Source of the DNA: Acidimicrobiaceae bacterium
GTDB lineage: Bacteria; Actinomycetota; Acidimicrobiia; Acidimicrobiales; UBA8190
NCBI GenBank assembly: GCA_003131945.1
Contig: PKWD01000442.1
Span: 4,347 to 9,601, forward strand
Reading direction: 5' to 3'
DNA length: 5,255 bases
Notes under the pieces: generated by a model
Databases searched by the model: none
What the model saw: the letters and a program-made list of their open reading frames with translations, nothing else
What the model was told of the DNA's origin: nothing
Shown here: positions 1 through 5,255 of the stretch, one piece after another
Position numbering within the stretch: position 1 is the first letter of the stretch
Layout of the letters: each line of letters opens with the position of its first letter
Position numbers and translations under genes: made by a program

Positions 1-956
1 AGCGCAACGGGATCTACATCATTGATCTGAACAAGACCCTGGCCGGTCTCGAAGAGGCCTACGGGTACGTCAGGGACCTGGTGGCGAAGGGGGGGATCGT
101 TCTCTTCGTCGGCACCAAGAAGCAGACCCAAGGACCCATCGCCACCTATGCCCGGGCCTGCGGAATGCCCTTCGTCAACGAGCGGTGGCTGGGCGGGATG
201 CTGACCAACTTCACGACGATCTCGTCGCGGACGGGCAAACTCCGGGAGTACGAGGCGATGGAGCGGGCCGGCGACTTCGACGCCATGCCGAAGAAGGAAG
301 GCTTGAAGCACCGCCGGGAGCTGGAGAAGCTCCGGCGCAACCTCGGTGGTATCCGGGACCTCGACCGACTCCCGGACACGGTCTTCGTGATCGACACGAA
401 GAAGGAGCACATCGCCGTCACCGAGGCCAACAAGCTCGGTATGCCGATCGTGGCCGTGGTCGACACGAACTGCGACCCGGATGTGATCACCTACGTGATC
501 CCCGGAAACGACGACGCCATCCGGTCCGGTGCGCTCATGTGCCGAGTGCTGGCAGAGGCGGTCATCGAGGGCCGGTGGGTCGCCGAACATCAACGCAAGG
601 TGGCACCACCGGCACCGGCACCGACACCTCGGGGACAGCTCCGACGGGCCGGCGCCGGTACGACGGGGACACTCGACCCGAGTGCCGGCATCGCACCCGA
701 GGATCCTGCGGCGGGAGCGGGTGAGGCATCGGCCAACGGGGGTTCTGCGTCCGCTCCGCCCCCGGCTGCCACTGCTCCGGCTCCGGCCACTGCCACTCCG
801 GCTCCGGCCACTGCCACCGAGGCGGCCCCGGCGGAGAATGCTCCGACGGCGTCCGTGACGGCACCGGAATCTTCGGCGACAGAGGTCGCCCCGAGTGAAA
901 CCCCGGCCGAGGAACCGCCCGCGAGCCCTACCGTGGCGCCGGCCGAGGAGGGCTGA
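1..956 (+). CDS. rpsB: 30S ribosomal protein S2 (5'-truncated)
   Basis: Small-subunit ribosomal protein S2, which sits on the back of the 30S head/body junction and helps recruit S1 where S1 is present. The reading frame is open from base 3, and 317 residues are visible. The first ones, [13 protein letters not shown], match about residue 35 of actinobacterial S2, so roughly 34 N-terminal residues lie outside the window. A GTG at 81 is internal to the conserved domain and is not the start. Family landmarks follow in order: [37 protein letters not shown], then DTNCDPD and [13 protein letters not shown]. The globular domain ends near base 596. About 119 Ala/Pro/Thr/Glu-rich residues follow, longer than the low-complexity tail I recall for mycobacterial S2. 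The stop is TGA at 954-956, 5 nt before tsf. Identification is firm; the function of the tail is unknown. Confidence 0.97.
   Translation, partial: RNGIYIIDLNKTLAGLEEAYGYVRDLVAKGGIVLFVGTKKQTQGPIATYARACGMPFVNERWLGGMLTNFTTISSRTGKLREYEAMERAGDFDAMPKKEGLKHRRELEKLRRNLGGIRDLDRLPDTVFVIDTKKEHIAVTEANKLGMPIVAVVDTNCDPDVITYVIPGNDDAIRSGALMCRVLAEAVIEGRWVAEHQRKVAPPAPAPTPRGQLRRAGAGTTGTLDPSAGIAPEDPAAGAGEASANGGSASAPPPAATAPAPATATPAPATATEAAPAENAPTASVTAPESSATEVAPSETPAEEPPASPTVAPAEEG
776..817 (+). repeat. 21-bp perfect tandem repeat, two copies
   Basis: Bases 776-796 and 797-817 are identical 21-bp units. Because 21 is a multiple of three, the duplication stays in frame and encodes the sequence [15 protein letters not shown] in the S2 tail. 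It was probably produced by slippage or unequal recombination in low-complexity DNA, and copy number may vary between strains. Confidence 0.9.
945..952 (+). promoter_or_regulatory. Shine-Dalgarno site for tsf
   Basis: GAGGAGGG lies 9 nt before the tsf ATG and overlaps the last codons of rpsB. It is the clearest ribosome binding site in the window. It fixes the tsf start at 962 and suggests that tsf can be translated strongly while remaining next to the terminating rpsB ribosome. Confidence 0.85.
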
Positions 957-961
957 CGTTC

Positions 962-1756
962 ATGGCCGCCTTTACCGCCAAGGATGTTCAGAGTCTGCGC
1001 CGGGCCACCGGCGCGGGCATGCTCGACTCCAAGCGCGCCCTGGAAGAGAAGGATGGCGACATGGAAGCGGCCAAGCAGTGGCTGCGGGAGCAGGGCCTGG
1101 CTGGCGCGGCCAAGCGGGCAGACCGCGAAGCGACGCAGGGTGCCGTGGCGCTCGGGGTGTCGGGACGCAACGCGTCCATCGTGGAGCTGCGCAGTGAGAC
1201 GGACTTCGTTGCCATGTCGGAGGCTTTCGTGTCACTGGACAGCGAATTGGCCGAAGCGGTGGCGATCAAAGGCGATGTGGCCGCCAAGGACGCGGCCGGG
1301 GCCATCGACGAGCTGAAGACGACTCTCAAGGAAAACATTTCGCTCGGGCAGGTGGTCCGCTTCGAACTGGGTGATGGCAGCACACTCGGCACTTACCTCC
1401 ACATGCAGTCGGGTCGGGGAGTCAACGCCGTAATGGTCGAGATCAAGGCCGCCACCGAAGAACTGGCCCACGACGTCGCCGTCCACATCGCCTTTGCCCG
1501 TCCCGTCTACCTTCGTCGAGAGGATGTTCCCGAGGAGGAGGTGGCGGCGGAACGGGCCACAGTGGAGGTCATCTCACGCAACGAGGGCAAACCTGACGCG
1601 GCTCTGCCCAAGATCGTCGAAGGCCGCATGAACGGCTGGTTCAAGGAGCGGTGCCTGCTCGAGCAGCCGTATGCCAAGGACGAGAAGCGCAGCATCGCCG
1701 ACCTGATCGGGAGCGCCGAAATCGTGCGATTCGCTCAGGTCGTCGTCGGCGGCTAG
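962..1756 (+). CDS. tsf: Translation elongation factor Ts
   Basis: Guanine nucleotide exchange factor that releases GDP from EF-Tu so that it can reload with GTP and aminoacyl-tRNA; cytoplasmic. The protein has 264 residues, within the usual bacterial range. The N-terminal UBA-like domain (about 1-55) carries [12 protein letters not shown] at 16-27, close to the family consensus. The exchange motif TDFVA is at 80-84 in the context [15 protein letters not shown]; its Asp-Phe pair is the part of the family known to push on EF-Tu. The core domain continues with [14 protein letters not shown] (about 177-190) and the conserved closing segment LLEQPYAKD (232-240). The ATG at 962 is supported by a strong Shine-Dalgarno 9 nt upstream. 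It sits 5 nt after rpsB, the classic rpsB-tsf pair, and 16 nt before pyrH. Nothing looks broken. Confidence 0.98.
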   Translation: MAAFTAKDVQSLRRATGAGMLDSKRALEEKDGDMEAAKQWLREQGLAGAAKRADREATQGAVALGVSGRNASIVELRSETDFVAMSEAFVSLDSELAEAVAIKGDVAAKDAAGAIDELKTTLKENISLGQVVRFELGDGSTLGTYLHMQSGRGVNAVMVEIKAATEELAHDVAVHIAFARPVYLRREDVPEEEVAAERATVEVISRNEGKPDAALPKIVEGRMNGWFKERCLLEQPYAKDEKRSIADLIGSAEIVRFAQVVVGG

Positions 1757-1772
1757 GTCCCAGGCCGCGGCG

Positions 1773-2528
1773 GTGACGGGATCGGGCGGTCCAGCGTCAG
1801 GCAACGGGGTGAAATCCCGTCGTCGTGTCGTACTCAAGATGTCGGGCGAGGCGCTCGCCTCCTCGGCCTCGGACGAGACGATCGACGCCGCCGTCGTCGA
1901 GCGCCTGGCGCGTGAGATCGCCACTGTCCGAGAAGAGCTCGATCTGGAGCTGGCCATCATGGTGGGGGGCGGCAACATCTGGCGGGGGACGACCGGAACC
2001 GGCCAGGGGATGGACCGGACCACGTCCGACACCATGGGCATGTTGGCCACGGTCATCAACGCCCTGGCTCTACAGGATGCGGTCGAGCGCCTCGGCCCTC
2101 CCACGCGCGTCCTGTCGGCGGTGCACATGGCCGAAGTGGCCGAGCCCTACATCCGACGCCGGGCCATCCGCCATCTCGAGAAGGGGCGGGTCGTCATCTT
2201 CGCCGCCGGTATGGGCAATCCCTATTTCACCACCGACACCTCCGCCGCCTTGCGGGCGGCCGAGATCGAGGCGGAGATCCTGCTGAAGGGCACCCACTCG
2301 GGGGTGGACGGGGTCTACAGCGCCGACCCCAAGCTCGACCCCACGGCGACGCGCTACGACAAGCTCGCCTTCATGGATGTGGTCAACCGAGACCTCCGGG
2401 TCATGGACCTCACGGCCATTACCTTCTGCAAGGACAACGGGCTTCCTGTCCTGGTCTTCGACCTGATGGGGCCGGGGAACCTCCGCCGTGCGCTCGCCGG
2501 CGACGAGATCGGTACGCTGATCCAGTGA
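1773..2528 (+). CDS. pyrH: Uridylate kinase (UMP kinase)
   Basis: Bacterial hexameric UMP kinase of the amino-acid kinase family: UMP + ATP gives UDP + ADP, the step feeding UTP, CTP and the dTTP route. The 251-residue reading uses GTG at 1773. Visible motifs are the phosphate-binding LKMSGEAL (21-28), the glycine loop [10 protein letters not shown] (63-72), the UMP-contacting segment around Asp86 in [24 protein letters not shown] (146-159), and the ATP-site segment [16 protein letters not shown] (171-186). Compared with Escherichia coli PyrH (LKATKVDGVF), that last segment carries two extra residues. The start is uncertain: a second in-frame GTG at 1809 would remove 12 non-conserved residues, and neither site has a strong Shine-Dalgarno. 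N-terminal extensions occur in other actinobacterial PyrH, so 1773 is kept. The TGA overlaps the frr start. Confidence 0.96.
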   Translation: MTGSGGPASGNGVKSRRRVVLKMSGEALASSASDETIDAAVVERLAREIATVREELDLELAIMVGGGNIWRGTTGTGQGMDRTTSDTMGMLATVINALALQDAVERLGPPTRVLSAVHMAEVAEPYIRRRAIRHLEKGRVVIFAAGMGNPYFTTDTSAALRAAEIEAEILLKGTHSGVDGVYSADPKLDPTATRYDKLAFMDVVNRDLRVMDLTAITFCKDNGLPVLVFDLMGPGNLRRALAGDEIGTLIQ

Positions 2529-3097
2529 TGGACGACGACCTGTCCCTGGTGGTCCTGGCCGACGCCAAGGACCGCATGGAGAAGGCGGTGGGGCATACCC
2601 AGACGGAGTTCGGAGGCGTCCGCACGGGGAGAGCCACCTCCGGCCTGGTCGAACACCTGCGCGTGGACATCTACGGGGCCGAAGTGGAGCTGCGCCAGGT
2701 GGCGGGGCTGAGTGTGCCCGAGGCGCGCATGCTCGTGATCTCCCCTTATGACAAGACCACCCTCACGGCCATCGAGAAGGCCATCCAGGGTTCGGATCTG
2801 GGTATTACGCCGTCCAACGACGGCAATGTGATCCGCCTGGCCTTCCCACCTCTCACAGAGGAGCGCCGCAAGGACCTGGTGAAGGTCGTGCGTCACAAAG
2901 CGGAGGAGGGGCGCGTCGCCATCCGGAATCTCCGGCGCGCGGCGCGTCACGAGCTCGAGGCGCTGGAGCGTGACGGCGACCTTTCCTCTGACGACCTCGA
3001 GCGGGTCGAGAGCGATCTGGAAAAGCTCACACGGGAGATGGTGGCGGCGGTCGACAAGCTCCTGGCCCACAAGGAGCAGGAGCTGCTCGAAATCTGA
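2525..3097 (+). CDS. frr: Ribosome recycling factor
   Basis: RRF works with EF-G to split post-termination 70S ribosomes; cytoplasmic. It has 190 residues, near the usual 185. The head and coiled-coil architecture is recognisable. The first helix contains [20 protein letters not shown] (29-48), followed by the beta domain with [11 protein letters not shown] (50-60), [14 protein letters not shown] (74-87), [16 protein letters not shown] (90-105) and [13 protein letters not shown] (108-120), then two long helices to the end. The usual RRDA after IRN is RRAA here (137-140), a mild change that keeps both arginines. The start is either GTG 2525, overlapping the pyrH stop as GTGA, or ATG 2528, sharing one base with it. 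The two differ by one residue, and no strong Shine-Dalgarno separates them. The overlap implies translational coupling to pyrH. Confidence 0.97.
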   Translation: MMDDDLSLVVLADAKDRMEKAVGHTQTEFGGVRTGRATSGLVEHLRVDIYGAEVELRQVAGLSVPEARMLVISPYDKTTLTAIEKAIQGSDLGITPSNDGNVIRLAFPPLTEERRKDLVKVVRHKAEEGRVAIRNLRRAARHELEALERDGDLSSDDLERVESDLEKLTREMVAAVDKLLAHKEQELLEI

Positions 3098-3124
3098 CCC
3101 AGCCCGGCCCCTGGGGCCGGTCAG
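3094..3124 (+). promoter_or_regulatory. GC-rich hairpin at the frr-cdsA junction
   Basis: CCGGCCCC (3104-3111) and GGGGCCGG (3113-3120) are perfect inverted repeats around one base, giving a realistic 7-bp stem with a 3-nt loop. CTGA (3094-3097) can also pair with TCAG (3121-3124), extending the stem past a 6-nt bulge. The extension includes the frr stop codon and the first two bases of the cdsA Shine-Dalgarno. No T-run follows, so it does not look like a standard intrinsic terminator. It may be a coupling or mRNA-stability element, or chance in GC-rich DNA. Confidence 0.55.
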
Positions 3125-3128
3125 GAGG
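3123..3128 (+). promoter_or_regulatory. Shine-Dalgarno site for cdsA
   Basis: AGGAGG lies 4 nt before the GTG at 3133. The core is perfect although the spacing is slightly short. This site is the main reason to accept the GTG, and therefore the long N-terminal extension of CdsA, as really translated. Its first two bases may be paired in the upstream hairpin. Confidence 0.8.
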
Positions 3129-3132
3129 CGAC

Positions 3133-4047
3133 GTGGACGAGGGCGACGAGGACGGGTACGAGTCGGAGACGGATTCTTTCGCCGACCCTGTCACCGAGCG
3201 CGTCCGGATCATCGGTGCCGAGCCGGTGGGGACCGCTCCTGTGGCTCCGAACAGCCCGTCGTCGACGGCGGGGCCGTCGACCGGTGCCGCTGCCTATCCC
3301 GACGACGCCACCGGACCCGTGACGTCGACCGAAGGGAGCTACCGGGCCGACGCCGAGAACGACGAGGTCGAGCGATGGACGACTCCCGACGCCGGCGGCG
3401 GCGAGCACAGGCGTCCGGTACCGGCATGGTTGGACGACACCGACGACACCTTGGGTGAAACCCCGCTGTCGACGGATCTGCCCCACTGGACGGATCCTCC
3501 CACCGGCCAGATCCCGGCCGTCCTCGATCGACGCAGCGAAAACGACGTCGAGCAGGGGGACTGGTCGGCTTCGGGCGACGCCGGGCCGGCCTGGCGCGAG
3601 CACCGGCACGAGTGGGACGACAGTTCGTTCGACCCGTCGCTGTTGGCGGACGAAACCACGCGTGTGGGTGCGTTGGAGGAGACACCGCTCGAAGAACGCC
3701 AGCCATGGGAATTCGATGATCTCGGCACGCCCGCGGCGGGGATGGCCACGGACTGGGCGTCGCGACCGGAGAGTACGACCGGCGCTCGCCCCGGTGAGGC
3801 GGATGTCGACCACGGCAAGGTGACGGCGGCACCGAGGGGCACACAGGCCTCGATCGAGACCGACGAGGATGTGACACCGGAGCTCCCCGGGGCGCGCACC
3901 ACCACGGGGGCCAACGGGGTTCCCTCGATCAGCTCGTCGCCGCTGCGGGCATCGTCGGATCCCCACTCCCCGGCCGCCGTCCCGGGGGCTAGGAGTCGCA
4001 GACGACGGGCTCCGACCCCTGAGGGGCCCGGCGGTGGCTCCGGCCGC
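3133..4047 (+). other. Disordered acidic N-terminal region of CdsA
   Basis: Codes for residues 1-305, outside the conserved enzyme. Its composition is rich in Asp, Glu, Ser, Thr, Gly, Pro and Ala, with no hydrophobic stretch long enough for a membrane segment. Short islands stand out: a hydrophobic patch VRIIGAEPVG (24-33), then eight Trp residues (82, 99, 119, 144, 154, 161, 192, 208), most flanked by acidic residues, for example PAWLDD, HWTDP, EWDDS and PWEFDD. The DNA keeps G/C third positions and an unbroken frame through to the catalytic domain, so it reads as true coding sequence. I recognise no named domain. Confidence 0.75.
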
Positions 4048-4857
4048 AATGTCCCGCTGTCGGTGGCCACCGGGCTCGGTTTCGCGGCGGTCGCCGTGGC
4101 CTGCTTCGAGCTCGGCAGCGTCGCCACCGTGGCGCTCACCACCGTGGTCGTCGTCCTGGCCGCAGCCGAGGCCTACGCCGCGCTCCGACGATCCGGGAGC
4201 CATCCGGCGACCCTGCTCGGTCTGGTCGCCACCGGCGCCGCCATGGTGGCGGCCTATGCCAAGGGTGTCTCGGCGTTGCCTTTGGTCCTCGTCCTGCTGA
4301 TCGTCGCCTCGATGGTCTGGTACCTGGTGGGAGCCGAGCGGGGGTCACCGGTGGCCGGCATCTCCGCCACCGTCTTCGGCTTCGCCTGGGTCGGCCTCCT
4401 CGGTTCGTTCGCCGGGCTCATGCTCGCCCCCAGCCAATACCCTGATCGTCACGGTGTCGCCTTCCTGTTCGGGGCCGTCGTGGCCACCGTGGCGGCCGAC
4501 GTCGGGGCCCTCGTGATCGGTGGCTGGCGGGGCCGCCATCCGTTGGCGCCGAACGTGAGTCCCCACAAGACCTGGGAAGGCCTGATCGGCGGGGCCGTGT
4601 TCGCCGTCCTGGTGTCGGCGGCCCTCACCGGTCACGTGCACCCGTGGACCCCGGCCAAGGCGGCCGTCCTCGGGGTGGTGGCGGCGGTGCTGAGCCCCAT
4701 CGGGGACCTGTGCGAGTCGCTGATCAAGCGGGACCTCAATCTGAAGGACATGGGCTCGCTCCTGCCGGGCCATGGAGGGGTGCTCGACCGGGTCGATGGC
4801 CTGCTCTTCGTCCTGCCTGCGACGTATTATCTGGTCCGAGTGCTCCACCTCGGGTGA
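3133..4857 (+). CDS. cdsA: Phosphatidate cytidylyltransferase (CDP-diacylglycerol synthase) with long N-terminal extension
   Basis: Integral membrane enzyme: CTP + phosphatidate gives CDP-diacylglycerol + pyrophosphate, the branch point for bacterial phospholipids. The protein has 574 residues, against about 270-310 for typical family members. Residues 1-305 are polar, acidic and predicted disordered. An Arg cluster RSRRRR (287-292) precedes the membrane domain, which begins near RNVPLS (305-310). About nine hydrophobic segments follow, roughly at 308-326, 329-350, 359-375, 380-398, 406-433, 441-464, 484-502, 509-525 and 555-572. Catalytic-region motifs are ADVGAL (455-460), SPHKTWEG (476-483) and the full CDS signature from Ser529 to Asp555 (SLIKRDLNLKDMG, then LPGHGG and LDRVD), with metal-binding acidic residues intact. 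The Arg cluster beside the first membrane segment suggests that the extension is cytoplasmic. The GTG start is backed by AGGAGG. The enzyme call is firm; the role of the extension is unknown. Confidence 0.96.
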   Translation: MDEGDEDGYESETDSFADPVTERVRIIGAEPVGTAPVAPNSPSSTAGPSTGAAAYPDDATGPVTSTEGSYRADAENDEVERWTTPDAGGGEHRRPVPAWLDDTDDTLGETPLSTDLPHWTDPPTGQIPAVLDRRSENDVEQGDWSASGDAGPAWREHRHEWDDSSFDPSLLADETTRVGALEETPLEERQPWEFDDLGTPAAGMATDWASRPESTTGARPGEADVDHGKVTAAPRGTQASIETDEDVTPELPGARTTTGANGVPSISSSPLRASSDPHSPAAVPGARSRRRRAPTPEGPGGGSGRNVPLSVATGLGFAAVAVACFELGSVATVALTTVVVVLAAAEAYAALRRSGSHPATLLGLVATGAAMVAAYAKGVSALPLVLVLLIVASMVWYLVGAERGSPVAGISATVFGFAWVGLLGSFAGLMLAPSQYPDRHGVAFLFGAVVATVAADVGALVIGGWRGRHPLAPNVSPHKTWEGLIGGAVFAVLVSAALTGHVHPWTPAKAAVLGVVAAVLSPIGDLCESLIKRDLNLKDMGSLLPGHGGVLDRVDGLLFVLPATYYLVRVLHLG

Positions 4858-4861
4858 GGTG
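4846..4861 (+). promoter_or_regulatory. Small hairpin over the cdsA stop codon
   Basis: CACCTC (4846-4851) and GAGGTG (4856-4861) form a perfect 6-bp stem with a 4-nt loop; the cdsA TGA starts in the loop and continues into the 3' arm. No T-run follows, so it is not a standard intrinsic terminator. It is short enough to be chance. Confidence 0.4.
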
Positions 4862-4862
4862 C

Positions 4863-4871
4863 GGAAAGGGG
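4863..4871 (+). promoter_or_regulatory. Probable ribosome binding site for dxr
   Basis: The purine-rich GGAAAGGGG ends 8 nt before ATG 4880. It favours that ATG over an in-frame GTG at 4859, which would have no spaced Shine-Dalgarno and would add seven residues. Confidence 0.6.
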
Positions 4872-4879
4872 CCACGCCG

Positions 4880-5255
4880 ATGACGGGGGGCCAGGAGCGA
4901 TCGGGGCAACCGGTCACGGTCAGCATCGTGGGGTCCACGGGGTCGATCGGCAGCCAGGCCCTGGATGTGATCAGCTCCGAACCCGGTCGGTTCCGGGTCG
5001 TCGCCCTCGGCGCATGGCGCTCGGTCGACCTCCTCGCCGCCCAGGCGCGCCAGTTCCGGCCCGAGGTCGTCGCCATCGGCGACGCCGCGCTTGCCGTCGA
5101 CCTGGCATCGGCGCTGCCACCGGGCACCGATGTGGTCACGGGGGTCGAGGGACTGGCGGCCATCGCCCCCCTCGGGGAGGTGGTGGTGAACGCCGTGGTC
5201 GGGTTCGCCGGTCTGCCGGTGACACTGGCCGCCCTGGAGGCGGGCCGTCGGCTCG
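4880..5255 (+). CDS. dxr: 1-deoxy-D-xylulose 5-phosphate reductoisomerase (3'-truncated)
   Basis: Second enzyme of the MEP isoprenoid pathway: DXP + NADPH gives 2-C-methyl-D-erythritol 4-phosphate; cytoplasmic and the target of fosmidomycin. Only the first 125 residues are present. They contain the NADPH-binding Rossmann motif VSIVGSTGSIGSQALDVI (14-31), followed by FRVVALGAW, which fits the FxVxALxA pattern of the family. At the window edge comes the conserved VVNAVVGFAGLPVTLAALEAG (102-122), which in complete proteins leads into the ALANKES segment. The metal-binding and catalytic Glu/Asp residues lie beyond the window. The ATG at 4880 is chosen for its spaced purine-rich site; GTG 4859 is an in-frame alternative. 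It begins 22 nt after cdsA, so it is probably co-transcribed, and shares a membrane/lipid-precursor theme with it. The frame runs off the end without a stop because the window ends, not because the gene is broken. Confidence 0.96.
   Translation, partial: MTGGQERSGQPVTVSIVGSTGSIGSQALDVISSEPGRFRVVALGAWRSVDLLAAQARQFRPEVVAIGDAALAVDLASALPPGTDVVTGVEGLAAIAPLGEVVVNAVVGFAGLPVTLAALEAGRRL

Larger units (their letters stand above)
597..953 (+). other. Low-complexity acidic C-terminal tail of S2
   Basis: About 119 residues beyond the conserved S2 fold, made almost entirely of Ala, Pro, Thr, Ser, Gly and Glu. The last basic residues are the Arg pair at 642-647. The following 102 residues contain no Lys or Arg and 13 Asp/Glu, so the end is purely acidic. 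The frame stays open, keeps G/C-rich third positions and ends in a stop next to the tsf ribosome binding site, so it looks like a genuine extension rather than a frameshift. It is predicted to be disordered. Actinobacterial S2 proteins commonly carry shorter tails of this kind; the length here is notable. Confidence 0.8.

Noticed and set aside
81..83. GTG as start of a 291-residue S2
   Set aside because: Upstream codons in the same frame encode RNGIYIIDL and further conserved S2 sequence, so the gene begins before the window.
600..630. GGCACC-like hexamer repeats in the S2 tail
   Set aside because: Imperfect and explained by Ala/Pro/Thr codon repetition; no sign of a regulatory or recombination site.
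185..724. 179-residue plus-strand frame inside rpsB
   Set aside because: It is an alternate frame of S2, whose own frame carries all the family motifs; the product is a random-looking Arg/Gly-rich string.
1749..1768. Possible 6-bp stem spanning the tsf stop codon
   Set aside because: It includes a G-T pair and an 8-nt loop, and is no better than expected in GC-rich sequence.
2354..3070. 238-residue minus-strand frame opposite frr and the end of pyrH
   Set aside because: It lies entirely over two firmly identified genes and shows no family motif; a GC-driven shadow.
3104..3120. Intrinsic transcription terminator after frr
   Set aside because: The stem is strong but is followed by TCAGGAGG rather than a T-run, and the next gene starts 12 nt later, so read-through or coupling is more likely.
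3121..4203. 360-residue open frame on the minus strand opposite cdsA
   Set aside because: It is antisense to a coding region with a recognised enzyme downstream in the same plus-strand frame. Its translation is Arg/Gly/Pro-rich with no recognisable motif, typical of shadow frames in high-G+C DNA.

Overview
The window is a compact run of six same-strand housekeeping genes from a high-G+C bacterium, in the order rpsB (5' end cut off) - tsf - pyrH - frr - cdsA - dxr (3' end cut off). Codons end mostly in G or C, three internal genes appear to start with GTG, and the S2, UMP kinase and CdsA proteins resemble those of Actinomycetota. The compact order, the very long CdsA N-terminus and the UMP kinase details make me favour a deep-branching actinobacterium such as an Acidimicrobiia member. 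That placement is inference from memory; no search was run.

Layout: 1-956 is the 30S protein S2, with an unusually long Ala/Pro/Thr/Glu-rich C-terminal tail. 962-1756 is elongation factor Ts. 1773-2528 is UMP kinase. 2525-3097 is the ribosome recycling factor, overlapping pyrH by 4 nt. 3133-4857 is CDP-diacylglycerol synthase: about 270 residues of ordinary membrane enzyme behind about 305 residues of predicted disordered, acidic, Trp-studded sequence. 4880-5255 is the N-terminal NADPH-binding part of DXP reductoisomerase. Gaps between genes are 5, 16, -4, 35 and 22 nt, so one polycistronic transcript is likely. No gene-free stretch exceeds 35 nt. I saw no tRNA, rRNA, mobile element, CRISPR array or convincing promoter.

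Functionally the cluster joins translation (S2, EF-Ts, RRF) to pyrimidine nucleotide supply (UMP to UDP, hence UTP and CTP), membrane phospholipid synthesis (CdsA consumes CTP) and isoprenoid precursor synthesis (Dxr). The ancestral bacterial order often has uppS between frr and cdsA; it is absent here.

The core genes are ordinary. Worth a second look are the CdsA N-terminal extension and its repeated Trp/acidic motifs, the wholly acidic S2 tail with a 21-bp tandem duplication, a two-residue insertion in the UMP kinase ATP-binding loop, and GC-rich hairpins that enclose the upstream stop codon at both cdsA junctions. I found no evidence of a novel multi-gene system.
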